A stretch of DNA of 64,000 nucleotides, taken from positions 92,855 to 156,854 of the forward strand of contig NZ_JAIMEP010000001.1 in the NCBI RefSeq assembly GCF_019794555.1, read 5' to 3'. Position 1 is the stretch's first letter, and every line of letters starts with the position of its first letter. This document shows positions 7,428 to 17,394 of this stretch, piece by piece. The stretch is from Streptococcus suis (GTDB lineage: Bacteria; Bacillota; Bacilli; Lactobacillales; Streptococcaceae). The notes beneath the pieces were generated by a model, which was given only the letters and a program-made list of their open reading frames with translations, was not told where the DNA came from and searched no databases. The position numbers and the translations under genes were made by a program.

Positions 7428-10400
7428 ATGAAAAAGACCATCTATTGGAAAGACATCCGACGATCCTTGTTGTCTTCCAAAGGACGATTTTTATCTATTT
7501 TTAGCTTGATGATGTTAGGTTCGCTGGCATTGACTGGATTAAAAGTAACAGCTCCAAATATGGATCGGACAGCACAGTCATATATTGAAGCCAACCGAAC
7601 CATGGATTTAGCTGTCATGTCTGAACTGGGGATTACTCAAGATGATATGAAGGAACTGCAGACAATAGAGGGAGCGACAGTTGAACCAGGCTATTTCAAA
7701 GATGTTGTCCTTAGAGACAACCAACAAGCTGTGCGAATCTTCTCACAACCGGAAGAAATATCTCTATACAAGTTGGTTGAGGGAGAATTTCCAACTACAG
7801 AAAATCAAATAGCTTTGTCACCATCACTGAAGTCTAGTTATCAAATTGGAGACACATTTAATATTGTAGAGCCTGATAAAAATGGTACAGTTCTCAAAGA
7901 ATCTGCATTTACGGTTGTTGGTTTCGTAGCTTCTTCTGAAATTTGGGACAATGTCACCATGGGAATGGCTAGTAGTGGTACAGGACAGCTGACAGGCTAT
8001 GCAATAGTACCTTCCTCTGTATTTTCATCAGATGTCTACATGATTGCCCGTCTTTCCTATGATGACTTGGCAAAAATTTCATATTCCAGTGATAAATATT
8101 CTTCGAAATTGGAAAAACACAAGGAAGATTTAGAGACACTTGTGGCTGATAATGATGAACAACGTATAGCCAGTATTCAAGCTGATGGACAAGAAGAAAT
8201 CTCCAAAGGAGAAGCGGAAATTACCAAAGCCCAACAGGAATTAGCAGATGCTGAGAAAGAAATCCAAGATGGAAACGCTCAGCTAGCAACTGGACGGGAA
8301 GAATTTGCCAGAGGAAGGGCTAAAATAATCCAATCTGAGCAAGAATTGCAAACTGCTCATGCTACTTTGCTCGAAACCAAAGCACGTTTGGAAACAAGTA
8401 TGCAACAACTGGATGACTCCAAACAAAAGCTTGACCAAACCAAGGCTTTCTTGGATGCGAGTGCGAATGAGCTTAATCAATCTGCTAATTTATTACAAAC
8501 AGCAAAGGCAGAACTTGAAAATCAAAATCAGCAATTAAATCAGCTCGGTGCAACGATTACATCAGGCCGAAGTGCATGGAACCAAGCTCAAAATGAACTA
8601 AATGCCCTTATTACAAGTCAAATCAAAGAAGGAGAGAATTTATCAGACTATCCTGAGCTATTGGCTAGACAAGAGGCTATAGATGCAGAAAAAATACGTT
8701 TAGACCAATTGGAAGCTTCATACGAACAAGCTCATACGGATTATCTTTCAGGCTATAATTTGCTTCAAACAAAGCAGACAGAGTACCAAACGGGTTTAGA
8801 TCAGTATAATAAATGGAATGCTGAATACCAAGCAGGACTGGCACAGTACAATGCAGGGTTAAAAGAATTTGAGAATGGCTATGCTGCCTATCAAAAAGGA
8901 GTAGCTGATTATGAGTGGGGGGTTCAACAACTTCAGTCCTCAAGCCTAACTTTGGATCAAGAAGAATTACGACTCAATCAAGCTGATGAGGAATTAAGTA
9001 AAGCTAGTGAAGAATTCTCTACTCAAAAAGCACAAGCTGACAAAGAGATAAGTGAGGCACAAAATGACATAGCGGAAGCTAAGTCCGAATTAAGTAATTT
9101 AGAAAAATCAAGTTATCAAATTTATACCCGATCAACTTTACCTGGAAGTGATGGCTATGTAACCTATCAAAATGCCACAAGATCTATAGCAGCTGTTGGG
9201 AATGTATTCCCAGTTGTCCTGTACATAGTTGCCGCCTTGGTAACTTTTACCACAATGGCACGATTTGTAGATGAAGAACGGACCCAATCAGGACTATTTA
9301 AAGCATTGGGATATACTAACCGACAAATCATGGCTAAATTTGTTTTATATGGATTAGGAGCTGGTTTGGCTGGTGCTGTAATCGGTATACTCCTTGGAAA
9401 TATTGTTTTATCTCCCTTAATCTCATCCATTATTACAAGTACGAGTGTCATCGGAGATTCAAAACTGTATTTCTACCCGATTTGGACTCTCGTAGCAATT
9501 GGACTAACACTGATATCGGCAGTACTTCCTGCCTACTTGGTTGCACAAAAAGAATTGTTTGAAAAACCTTCTAGACTTCTTTTACCTAAACCACCAGTAT
9601 CAGGCTCAAAAATCCTTCTAGAAAAATGGCGTTTTATCTGGTCTCGCCTTAGCTTTACACAAAAAGTGACCGCACGGAATATCTTCCGTTATAAACTACG
9701 GATGCTGATGACAATCTTTGGCGTAGCAGGAACAGTTGCTCTCCTATTCGGAGGTTTAGGTATCCGTTCCTCAATATCTGGTGTCGTGGATCGGCAGTTT
9801 GGTGACCTGATTCATTATGATCTGTTGGTGGTGGAAAATAGCAAAACTTCTGAGGATGAACTGAATGGGCTTTCTGATTTTCTACAATCTGACCAAGTTC
9901 GTCAATCCTTGCCTGTGGCATTTGAACAATTAACAGAAAAAATCACTTCAAATGCCCAAGAAAAAACAGCATCCATCAGTCTTTATATCACTGATAGGAA
10001 AGATTTAGGAAATCTCGTCCACTTAGAAACGAAGAATGGAAAGACACTTAGCCTAACTGGACGTGGAATTATCCTGACTGAGAAATTAGCAGAATTATAT
10101 GGTGTCACCGCTGGTGATAAGCTGAAACTGACACTTAATGAAAAAGAAGTCGAAGTTAGAGTTGATGGCATTGCAGATATGTATGCTGGGCACTTTATGT
10201 TTATGACCGATGGTTATTATCAACAAGTAACAGGTGACCGAAAATTGGCCAATGCTTACTTAGTGGAGTTGAAAAAAGATACTTCGGAACATGTAAAAGA
10301 AGTAGCCAGTCAACTCTTAGAAATGCCAGCTGTGAAAAGTCTGGTACAAAATACTTCACTTATGGCCATGTTGACAACAATGGCAGCCTCTTTGCAGAGT

Positions 10401-10793
10401 ATTATGACTATTTTAGTGGTTCTTTCAATATTACTAGGACTCGTCATTCTCTATAATCTGACCATCATCAATATGTCAGAGCGTATCCGAGAATTATCCA
10501 CGATACGAGTGCTAGGTTTCCACCATAAGGAAGTTACTCTATACATTTACCGAGAGACAATTGCTTTATCAATCATCGGAATAGTTACTGGGCTGATTGG
10601 AGGTTTCTATCTCCATCGAATCTTGCTTTATATGATTGGTTCTGACAGCATTCGTTTCAATCCATCGGTTGGAATAGAAGTCTATTTTATACCTATAATT
10701 GCAATTGTTGGCATCTTAGCCTTTCTAGGTTGGTATGTGAATCATCAATTGAAAAAAATTGATATGTTAGAAGCTTTGAAATCTGTAGACTAA
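7428..10793 (+). CDS. FtsX-like ABC permease with very long extracellular coiled coil
   Basis: This 1121-residue membrane protein partners with the ATPase 8 bases upstream. A transmembrane helix near residues 20-40 is followed by an external domain. Residues about 245-560 form a low-complexity coiled coil rich in Gln, Glu, Ala and Leu, with repeated Tyr-centred units such as AQYNAGLKEFENGY and AAYQKGVADYEWG. Two FtsX permease cores follow: about 585-705 (LYIVAALVTFTTMARFVDEER) and, after another external domain, about 985-1110 (MTILVVLSILLGLVILYNL). The coiled coil would reach far into the cell wall. The substrate is not evident; lipid, peptide or wall-remodelling roles are all possible. Confidence 0.85.
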   Translation: MKKTIYWKDIRRSLLSSKGRFLSIFSLMMLGSLALTGLKVTAPNMDRTAQSYIEANRTMDLAVMSELGITQDDMKELQTIEGATVEPGYFKDVVLRDNQQAVRIFSQPEEISLYKLVEGEFPTTENQIALSPSLKSSYQIGDTFNIVEPDKNGTVLKESAFTVVGFVASSEIWDNVTMGMASSGTGQLTGYAIVPSSVFSSDVYMIARLSYDDLAKISYSSDKYSSKLEKHKEDLETLVADNDEQRIASIQADGQEEISKGEAEITKAQQELADAEKEIQDGNAQLATGREEFARGRAKIIQSEQELQTAHATLLETKARLETSMQQLDDSKQKLDQTKAFLDASANELNQSANLLQTAKAELENQNQQLNQLGATITSGRSAWNQAQNELNALITSQIKEGENLSDYPELLARQEAIDAEKIRLDQLEASYEQAHTDYLSGYNLLQTKQTEYQTGLDQYNKWNAEYQAGLAQYNAGLKEFENGYAAYQKGVADYEWGVQQLQSSSLTLDQEELRLNQADEELSKASEEFSTQKAQADKEISEAQNDIAEAKSELSNLEKSSYQIYTRSTLPGSDGYVTYQNATRSIAAVGNVFPVVLYIVAALVTFTTMARFVDEERTQSGLFKALGYTNRQIMAKFVLYGLGAGLAGAVIGILLGNIVLSPLISSIITSTSVIGDSKLYFYPIWTLVAIGLTLISAVLPAYLVAQKELFEKPSRLLLPKPPVSGSKILLEKWRFIWSRLSFTQKVTARNIFRYKLRMLMTIFGVAGTVALLFGGLGIRSSISGVVDRQFGDLIHYDLLVVENSKTSEDELNGLSDFLQSDQVRQSLPVAFEQLTEKITSNAQEKTASISLYITDRKDLGNLVHLETKNGKTLSLTGRGIILTEKLAELYGVTAGDKLKLTLNEKEVEVRVDGIADMYAGHFMFMTDGYYQQVTGDRKLANAYLVELKKDTSEHVKEVASQLLEMPAVKSLVQNTSLMAMLTTMAASLQSIMTILVVLSILLGLVILYNLTIINMSERIRELSTIRVLGFHHKEVTLYIYRETIALSIIGIVTGLIGGFYLHRILLYMIGSDSIRFNPSVGIEVYFIPIIAIVGILAFLGWYVNHQLKKIDMLEALKSVD

Positions 10794-10798
10794 TATAT

Positions 10799-10846
10799 GA
10801 GGAGGTGGCTGAATGCTTAGAAGATTCAGTTAGCTCCTCATTTTTA
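10799..10846 (+). terminator. Terminator after the ABC operon
   Basis: GAGGAG plus GGCTGAAT pairs with ATTCAGTTAGCTCCTC, then ATTTTTAT. This is a strong long stem just past the permease stop. Confidence 0.85.
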
Positions 10847-10965
10847 TAGCTATACAGAATCCTAAAATTGTGATAGAATGAACAAACTATTGTATTAGCT
10901 TTTACTTAGTGTAAAAGACAGGTAAAATGTAAACATATTCATTTTGTGAATAATAGATAATTCAC

Positions 10966-10994
10966 TTGAATATTTGTGAGAAATAGTGTATAAA
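10966..10994 (+). promoter_or_regulatory. Probable capsule operon promoter
   Basis: TTGAAT (10966-10971), 17 bases, TATAAA (10989-10994), about 60 bases before wzg. A second -10-like TATAAT (11022-11027) without a -35 box is nearer. An inverted repeat CTTTTAC-TTAGT-GTAAAAG lies upstream near 10898-10918. Confidence 0.5.
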
Positions 10995-11054
10995 TAATAA
11001 GATAAGCTATTAATGTGTACGTATAATAAATGACTAAAGATTATAGGAGTTTTT

Positions 11055-12515
11055 ATGAAATCGAGTAGAATAAGGCGTCAGAAGAGGAACCCATTTTTAA
11101 GGATATTAAATTGGGGTCTTTTTGCTGTTTATAGCGTGCTTGTTAGCTACCTAACCTTCACAATCTATCGCTATCAAATTCTAAACTTTAGGAATATCAA
11201 CCATATCTTGGTTGTTGCGATGGTAATGTTAGGATTACTTGGACTATTTCTACTTATTAAAAAGAAAGCAAAAGTACTAACTAGCATCCTATTTCTCATC
11301 GGTATTACCTTAACTGGGGTCGGAATCTGGGGTACACAGAATTTGGTTCAACTTGGCTCGGCTGTCAATAAGAATGCCAGCTATTCAAGCTACGAAATGC
11401 AGATTGTAGTGCCTGCAGAAAGTAGTATCGCCGATGTTAGTCAGGTAACAAATCTACTGGCTCCTACAGAAACAGATGGTGATAATATCACCAAATTACT
11501 GACAAAATTAAAAGCTGAAAAAAATGTAGAATTAACTCCTACTTCTAAGGCATCTTATCTAGATGCTTATCAAGCTTTGATAGATGGAGAGGGAGATGCC
11601 ATGGTCTTGAATAATGTATTCCTAGAAATGCTCCGATCTGAAGATCCGGAAATCGATTCAAAGATTAAGGTCCTTTACTCAACTACCAATGAAATTAAAA
11701 ATGAGGTTCAAGGAAATCCAGTTCAAGAAAAAGGCCAGGCCATCAATATTTATATCAGTGGTATTGATACCTACGGACCAATTACATCCGTATCTCGATC
11801 TGATGTTAACATCATTATGACCATCAATCGTGATGCGAAAAAAATCCTGTTAACAACTACGCCTCGTGATGCTTATGTGACGATTCCAGGTGCAGGTCAA
11901 AATCAAAAAGACAAACTCACTCATGCAGGGGTTTATGGTGTGGCGACATCTGAAGCGACCCTCGAACAACTGTATGGTATTGATATTCATTACTATGCTC
12001 GATTAAACTTTACTTCTTTCCTCAGACTGATTGATGTCGTAGGAGGAGTGGATGTGGAGAATACGCAAGCATTCACAAGCTTGCATGGTAATTATTATTT
12101 TCCAGTAGGCCAGGTGCATTTGGATTCTGAACAAGCCTTAGGATTCGTTCGGGAGAGATATTCTTTAGCTAACGGAGATAATGACCGTGGGAAGAACCAA
12201 GAAAAAGTTATAGCCGCTCTCATTAATAAACTGACTCAACCAGAAAATTTGGTTCATTATCAGGATATCATCCAATCCTTATCCGATTCTATTCAAACAG
12301 ATATGCAATTGGAAACCATGATGGAATTGGTCAATCAACAATTGGAGTCAGGTGGAAATTATTCCGTAACTTCTCAGTCTGTCGAAGGTACAGGAAGTAC
12401 AGGCATACTTCCATCTTATGCCATGCCAGGTTATGCACTGTATATGTTGGAACTTAGCCAAGATAGCTTAGAACAAGCTAAAGCAGCTATAAATGCGACA
12501 ATGTCCGGTCAATAA
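11055..12515 (+). CDS. wzg: Capsule LytR-CpsA-Psr ligase/regulator CpsA (Wzg)
   Basis: This 486-residue protein opens the capsule operon. Three hydrophobic segments in the first 105 residues anchor it in the membrane. An accessory external domain (about 110-215) and the LCP phosphotransferase domain (about 235-400) follow. The conserved arginines and acidic residues are seen in [32 protein letters not shown] and [22 protein letters not shown] proteins attach capsule or teichoic polymers to peptidoglycan; CpsA homologues also affect capsule transcription. AGGAG precedes the ATG. It is followed 33 bases later by wzd. Confidence 0.93.
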   Translation: MKSSRIRRQKRNPFLRILNWGLFAVYSVLVSYLTFTIYRYQILNFRNINHILVVAMVMLGLLGLFLLIKKKAKVLTSILFLIGITLTGVGIWGTQNLVQLGSAVNKNASYSSYEMQIVVPAESSIADVSQVTNLLAPTETDGDNITKLLTKLKAEKNVELTPTSKASYLDAYQALIDGEGDAMVLNNVFLEMLRSEDPEIDSKIKVLYSTTNEIKNEVQGNPVQEKGQAINIYISGIDTYGPITSVSRSDVNIIMTINRDAKKILLTTTPRDAYVTIPGAGQNQKDKLTHAGVYGVATSEATLEQLYGIDIHYYARLNFTSFLRLIDVVGGVDVENTQAFTSLHGNYYFPVGQVHLDSEQALGFVRERYSLANGDNDRGKNQEKVIAALINKLTQPENLVHYQDIIQSLSDSIQTDMQLETMMELVNQQLESGGNYSVTSQSVEGTGSTGILPSYAMPGYALYMLELSQDSLEQAKAAINATMSGQ

Positions 12516-12548
12516 ATAAAAAATAAAACTAATTTATTTGGAGAAATT

Positions 12549-13238
12549 ATGAAAAACCAAGAAACAAATACGCTTGAAATTGATGTTATAGCCTTATTAA
12601 GAACGATTTGGAGAAAAAAATTCTTAATCCTTCTGACAGCCCTGTTAACAACAGGCCTAGCCTATGCCTACAGTGCTTTTCTGGTAACGCCTCAATATGA
12701 TGCAACAACGAGACTTTATGTAGTAAACCAGAATACTGAGGCTGGAGCAGGCTTGACTAACCAGGACTTACAGGCTGGTAGTTTCCTCGTAAAAGACTAC
12801 AAGGAAATCATCCTATCTCAAGATGTTTTGAAAAACGTCACTACTACTTTAGGAATTACTGACGATATAAAAGAAAAAATTACTGTTAATATCCCAGTTG
12901 ATACTCGTATCCTGTCTATTACTGTACGAGATAGTGATCCAAATCAAGCTGCTACTATCGCAAACGTACTCCGTGAAGAGGCTGCAAATAAAATTATCGA
13001 TGTTACAAAAGTTAGTGATGTGACTACATTAGAGGAAGCTGTTCCAGCATTAGACCCGTCCACTCCGCAAACAAAACGTAATATGGCCCTAGGTTTCATT
13101 GCTGGTTTTTTCCTTGCAACTGCTCTAGTATTGATCTTGGAAGTATTAGATGATAGGGTAAAACGGCCACAAGATATCGAGGAAGCCTTAGGCTTGACCT
13201 TACTTGGTATTGTACCTCAGGCAAACAAATTGAAATAG
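12549..13238 (+). CDS. wzd: Capsule chain-length regulator CpsB/Wzd (tyrosine-kinase adaptor)
   Basis: This 229-residue Wzz-domain membrane protein has two transmembrane helices (about residues 25-45 and 177-198) bracketing an external domain with the family motif near SVTTLEEAVPALDPSTPQTKRN. In Gram-positive capsule loci this adaptor activates the separate cytoplasmic kinase and sets polymer length and export. It is part of the wzg-wzd-wze-wzh block, with the kinase starting 9 bases downstream. Streptococcal letter names differ between species: CpsB in S. suis corresponds to CpsC in S. pneumoniae. Confidence 0.93.
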   Translation: MKNQETNTLEIDVIALLRTIWRKKFLILLTALLTTGLAYAYSAFLVTPQYDATTRLYVVNQNTEAGAGLTNQDLQAGSFLVKDYKEIILSQDVLKNVTTTLGITDDIKEKITVNIPVDTRILSITVRDSDPNQAATIANVLREEAANKIIDVTKVSDVTTLEEAVPALDPSTPQTKRNMALGFIAGFFLATALVLILEVLDDRVKRPQDIEEALGLTLLGIVPQANKLK

Positions 13239-13247
13239 GAGATAGTT

Positions 13248-13943
13248 ATGGCAACTTTAGAATTAGCAAAGAAGAAACTGGCATTAGTCAAGAAAACGGA
13301 AGAATATTTTAATGCTATTCGGACCAATATCCAACTAAGTGGTACTGACTTAAAGGTTATCGGGATTACTTCAGTAGAGTCAAATGAAGGTAAAAGTACC
13401 ACATCAGCTAGCTTGGCCATTGCCTATGCTCGTTCTGGTTACAAAACTGTTTTGGTTGATGCAGATATACGAAACTCGGTCATGTTTGGATTTTTCAAAC
13501 CTTCAGCTAAAATTACTGGTTTGACTGATTACCTAGCAGGTACGACAGATTTGTCTCAAGGACTATGTGATACGGATGTTCCAAACCTAACTGTCATTGA
13601 ATCTGGTAAGGTTTCACCAAACCCGACAGCTTTATTGCAGAGCAAGAACTTTGAAAACCTGATTACTACCTTACGACGTTACTATGACTATGTCATTGTG
13701 GACTGCCCTCCGCTTGGACTTGTCATTGATGCCGCTATTATTGCTCAAAAATGTGATGGTATGGCAGTTGTCGCAGAAGCTGGACGTGCGAAACGTTCAG
13801 GAGTACAGAAAGTTGTAGAACAGTTGGAACAGACGGAAAGTCAGTTCCTAGGAGTAATCTTAAACAAGTACGATGTCGCAACTGAAAAATATGGTGCCTA
13901 TGGTAACTATGGTAATTACGGAAATTATGGTAAAAAATCCTAA
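13248..13943 (+). CDS. wze: Capsule tyrosine autokinase CpsC/Wze
   Basis: This 231-residue BY-kinase has Walker A SNEGKSTTSASLA (about residues 45-57), Walker A' VLVDADIRNSV and Walker B YVIVDCPPLG. The C-terminus ends in a tyrosine cluster (YGAYGNYGNYGNYGKKS), the autophosphorylation tail of these kinases. Phosphorylation cycling together with Wzd and the Wzh phosphatase controls capsule amount and chain length. All catalytic motifs are intact. ATG follows AGGAGA. Confidence 0.95.
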   Translation: MATLELAKKKLALVKKTEEYFNAIRTNIQLSGTDLKVIGITSVESNEGKSTTSASLAIAYARSGYKTVLVDADIRNSVMFGFFKPSAKITGLTDYLAGTTDLSQGLCDTDVPNLTVIESGKVSPNPTALLQSKNFENLITTLRRYYDYVIVDCPPLGLVIDAAIIAQKCDGMAVVAEAGRAKRSGVQKVVEQLEQTESQFLGVILNKYDVATEKYGAYGNYGNYGNYGKKS

Positions 13944-13960
13944 TAAAATGGAGATAGAAA

Positions 13961-14683
13961 ATGATTGATATTCATTCCCATATTATCTTTGGTGTGGATG
14001 ATGGGCCAAAGACATTACAAGAAAGTCTAGAATTGATCGGAGAAGCAAGGAAACAGGGAGTACGTATCATCGTTGCAACGTCACACCGTCGTAAGGGGAT
14101 GTTTGAGACACCAGAAAAAGTGATCATGGCAAATTTTCTCGAGTTGAAGGAAGCTGTGTCTCAGGTATTTCCGGGTACAACCCTTTGTTATGGAGGAGAA
14201 CTGTATTACACGAAAGATATTATTGGCAAGTTAGAAAAGAAAAAAATTCCTACTATCAATGGTACTCAAAATGTCTTGATTGAATTTAGTATGAATACCC
14301 CATGGAAGGAAATTCAAGAAGCAGTCAATGAGGTGCTCCTTTTGGGGCTGACTCCTGTTATCGCTCACATTGAAAGGTACGATGCTCTGGCTTTTAAAGG
14401 TGAGAGGGTAGCCGAGTTGATTGATAAAGGGTGTTACACTCAGGTAAATAGCAATCATGTTTTAAAACCGCATTTAATCGGTGATTCGTCCAAAACATTT
14501 AAGAAGCGAGTCCAATATTTCTTGGAAAATGATTTAGTTCATTGCGTGGCAAGTGATATGCACAATCTTTCTAAAAGAAAGCCTTATATGCAAGAGGCCT
14601 TTGATATTATTGAAAAGGAATATGGGATTGATCGAGCAAAAGCATTATTGAAAAAAAATCCATTGATGATATTAAAAAAATAA
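13961..14683 (+). CDS. wzh: Capsule tyrosine phosphatase CpsD/Wzh (PHP family)
   Basis: This 240-residue manganese-dependent protein-tyrosine phosphatase of the PHP superfamily removes phosphate from Wze. Metal-binding motifs are visible: DIHSHIIFGVDDGP at the N-terminus, ATSHRR near residue 46, VIAHIERYD near residue 130 and VASDMHN near residue 195. It has full family length and ends the conserved regulatory block of the capsule operon. About 80 bases without a terminator separate it from cpsE. Confidence 0.93.
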   Translation: MIDIHSHIIFGVDDGPKTLQESLELIGEARKQGVRIIVATSHRRKGMFETPEKVIMANFLELKEAVSQVFPGTTLCYGGELYYTKDIIGKLEKKKIPTINGTQNVLIEFSMNTPWKEIQEAVNEVLLLGLTPVIAHIERYDALAFKGERVAELIDKGCYTQVNSNHVLKPHLIGDSSKTFKKRVQYFLENDLVHCVASDMHNLSKRKPYMQEAFDIIEKEYGIDRAKALLKKNPLMILKK

Positions 14684-14765
14684 GTCGTATTTTGAATGTC
14701 AGGTAAACGATCAATGCATTAATGATTAGATGGGGATTTAGTATCTTAAATTAGGAGATTTTAAA

Positions 14766-16142
14766 ATGATAAATATTAATGGATATCGTCGATTACGCTT
14801 GGCATTTTTGGAGCTGTTTGGTGTGGCCGCAGCAATCTTTATAACCTATCAATTTCCAAATTCGGATTTGAATCGTATTAGCATACTTTTAGTATTAGCA
14901 CTACATTTCATCGCTTTCTATGTTTCTCGAATGGCAAGTGACTTTGAAAGTCGAGGTTATTTTTCAGAAATAGAAAAGATGGTTGTTTATTCCATTTTTT
15001 TTGGCCTCCTTCTTACCTTCTTCTCATTTATGTTAGAGGATAGTTTTACTATTTCTAGGCGTGGTGTGGTATATTTTTTAATTATAAATTCTATATTTAT
15101 TTATGGTATTAATTATATCGTGAAGAAATATAAATATGTTTTTTTGGTAACTGCTGAACAACAAAAAAATACTTTAGTCATCACAACCTCTGAAAGACTT
15201 CATCTGATGCAAGGACTTTTTGAATCTGAAAATTTACCAATCCGCTACTTGGCAGGAATGGTGATTATGGGTGAAACAGAGGACAGTCTCACTTTAAGTG
15301 TTCCACTTATTCATTATGATGATGCCATTGAGTTTGCTACAAGAGAGGTTGTCGACCATGTCTTTATCAACTTACCGAGTGAATATTACGATATAAAAAA
15401 TATAGTTTCAGAATTTGAGGTACTTGGAATTGATGTTAGTGTTGATATTAACTCTTTTGACTTTAAGGCTTTGAAAAATAAAAGGATAAAGCAGGTCGGA
15501 GATCACAGTATTGTTACCTTTAATTCAAATTACTACAAGCCTAGTCATATCTTTGTCAAGCGTCTGTTAGACATCTTTGGTGCGATTGTTGGATTGCTGA
15601 TTTGTGGTATTGTTTCTATCGTCCTTGTCCCAATGATTCGAAGAGATGGTGGTCCAGCGATCTTCATACAGAAACGAGTTGGTAAGAATGGACGGACTTT
15701 CAAATTTTATAAGTTCCGATCAATGTATGTTGATGCTGAAGAACGCAAAAAAGAGTTATTATCTCAAAACCAGATGCAGGGTGGTATGTTTAAAATGGAT
15801 AATGACCCACGGATTACACCAATTGGTGAATTTATCCGAAAAACAAGTCTAGATGAATTGCCACAGTTTTATAATGTACTAGTTGGTGATATGAGCTTGG
15901 TAGGTACTCGTCCACCGACAGTGGATGAATTTGAAAAGTATTCACCAAGTCAAAAACGTCGCCTTAGCTTCAAACCAGGAATTACAGGTTTATGGCAGGT
16001 AAGTGGTCGTAGCAATATTACCAACTTTGATGAGGTGGTAAAACTCGATGTTGAATATATCGATAATTGGTCGATTTGGTCAGATATTAAGATTTTGTTG
16101 AAGACAATCGTCGTTGTTTTTAAAAAAGAGGGAAGTAAGTAG
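14766..16142 (+). CDS. cpsE: Initiating sugar-phosphate transferase CpsE (undecaprenyl-P glycosyl-1-P transferase)
   Basis: This 458-residue polyprenol-phosphate hexose-1-phosphate transferase starts repeat-unit assembly on undecaprenyl phosphate. Four or five N-terminal membrane helices are followed by a CoA-binding-like middle domain. A re-entrant helix near residue 275 (RLLDIFGAIVGLLIC) leads into the catalytic domain with KRVGKNGRTFKFYKFRSM, SLDELPQFYNVLVGDMSLVG and KPGITGLWQVSGRS. In streptococci this type (WchA/CpsE) usually transfers glucose-1-phosphate; galactose-1-phosphate cannot be excluded. The gene marks the switch from the conserved to the type-specific capsule genes. Confidence 0.92.
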   Translation: MININGYRRLRLAFLELFGVAAAIFITYQFPNSDLNRISILLVLALHFIAFYVSRMASDFESRGYFSEIEKMVVYSIFFGLLLTFFSFMLEDSFTISRRGVVYFLIINSIFIYGINYIVKKYKYVFLVTAEQQKNTLVITTSERLHLMQGLFESENLPIRYLAGMVIMGETEDSLTLSVPLIHYDDAIEFATREVVDHVFINLPSEYYDIKNIVSEFEVLGIDVSVDINSFDFKALKNKRIKQVGDHSIVTFNSNYYKPSHIFVKRLLDIFGAIVGLLICGIVSIVLVPMIRRDGGPAIFIQKRVGKNGRTFKFYKFRSMYVDAEERKKELLSQNQMQGGMFKMDNDPRITPIGEFIRKTSLDELPQFYNVLVGDMSLVGTRPPTVDEFEKYSPSQKRRLSFKPGITGLWQVSGRSNITNFDEVVKLDVEYIDNWSIWSDIKILLKTIVVVFKKEGSK

Positions 16143-16180
16143 TTTTTAATTATTTGTACATGTTAGGAAAATTTGGCTAT

Positions 16181-17350
16181 ATGAAAACAGTTTATATTAT
16201 TGGATCAAAAGGGATTCCTGCCAAATATGGCGGATTTGAAACCTTTGTAGAAAAATTAACGGAAAATCAAAAAAATCAGAATATTAAGTATTTCGTGGCA
16301 TGTACAAGGGAAAATTCAAAAAAATCTAATTTTAGTGAAGATTTTTTTGAATATAATGGTGCAACATGTTTCAGCATAGATGTTCCAAATATTGGTCCAG
16401 CTAAAGCAATTGCATATGATATTGCAGCATTAAAAAAAGCAATTGAGATTGCAAAAACAAATGGTGACAAAGAACCTATTTTTTATATTCTAGCTTGTCG
16501 TATCGGGCCATTTATTTCAAAATATCGTAAAGAAATCCATCAATTAGGAGGTCAATTATTTGTTAATCCAGATGGACATGAATGGTTAAGGGAGAAGTGG
16601 AGTGCCCCTGTTCGTCGTTATTGGAAAGTTTCAGAGTCATTGATGGTAAAACATGCAGACTTATTGGTTTGTGATAGTAAAAACATTGAAACATATATTC
16701 AAAATGATTACAGCAAGCTCAATCCTAAAACTACTTATATCGCTTATGGTACAGATCTAGAAAAATCAATTTTAACATCAAAAGACAGAGTAGTTCGCGA
16801 ATGGTTTAACGAGAAGAAAGTCAGTGAAAATAATTATTACTTAGTTGTAGGTCGCTTTGTTCCTGAGAACAACTACGAATCAATGATTAGAGAGTTTATG
16901 AAGTCAAATTCACAAAAAGATTTTGTTCTGATTACGAATGTTGAGCAGAATGCTTTTTATGAAAAACTCAAAAAAGAAACGGGCTTTGATAAGGATACTC
17001 GTATTAAGTTTGTTGGTACAGTCTATAACCAAGAACTTTTGAAATACATTCGTGAAAATGCTTTTGCCTATTTCCATGGCCATGAAGTTGGTGGCACGAA
17101 TCCTTCATTACTAGAAGCCTTGTCTTCAACTAAGTTAAATCTTCTCTTAAATGTCGGTTTTAACAGGGAAGTAGGAGAAGATGGCGCAATGTATTGGGAA
17201 AAAGAGAATCTTCATAAAGTCATTGAAGAAAGTGAACGATTGTCACAAGATAGAATTGATGAAATGGATAAGTTATCGAAGAAACAAGTAACCGAAAGGT
17301 TTTCTTGGGACTTTATTGTTGATGAGTATGAGAGTTTATTTAAAGATTAA
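16181..17350 (+). CDS. cpsF: DUF1972 capsular glycosyltransferase, probable rhamnosyltransferase
   Basis: This 389-residue protein opens with VYIIGSKGIPAKYGGFETFVE, the signature of the DUF1972/GT4-type enzymes that in streptococci add the second sugar, rhamnose, onto lipid-linked glucose (WchF/Cps2F). A GT-B C-terminal half has YYLVVGRFVPENNY and the HGHEVGGTNPSLLEA acceptor-type motif. The start is set at 16181: a longer frame opens at 16154, but AGGAAA precedes 16181 and family members begin here. Rhamnose specificity is inferred; dTDP-rhamnose genes are not in the window. Confidence 0.8.
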   Translation: MKTVYIIGSKGIPAKYGGFETFVEKLTENQKNQNIKYFVACTRENSKKSNFSEDFFEYNGATCFSIDVPNIGPAKAIAYDIAALKKAIEIAKTNGDKEPIFYILACRIGPFISKYRKEIHQLGGQLFVNPDGHEWLREKWSAPVRRYWKVSESLMVKHADLLVCDSKNIETYIQNDYSKLNPKTTYIAYGTDLEKSILTSKDRVVREWFNEKKVSENNYYLVVGRFVPENNYESMIREFMKSNSQKDFVLITNVEQNAFYEKLKKETGFDKDTRIKFVGTVYNQELLKYIRENAFAYFHGHEVGGTNPSLLEALSSTKLNLLLNVGFNREVGEDGAMYWEKENLHKVIEESERLSQDRIDEMDKLSKKQVTERFSWDFIVDEYESLFKD

Positions 17351-17394
17351 TTCGAAGTCTGTATCTTTATTAATACTAGAATCAGGAGTTGAAC

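Noticed and set aside
13899..13936. Tandem DNA repeat
   Set aside because: It encodes the Tyr-Gly-Asn tail of the Wze kinase and is explained by protein function.
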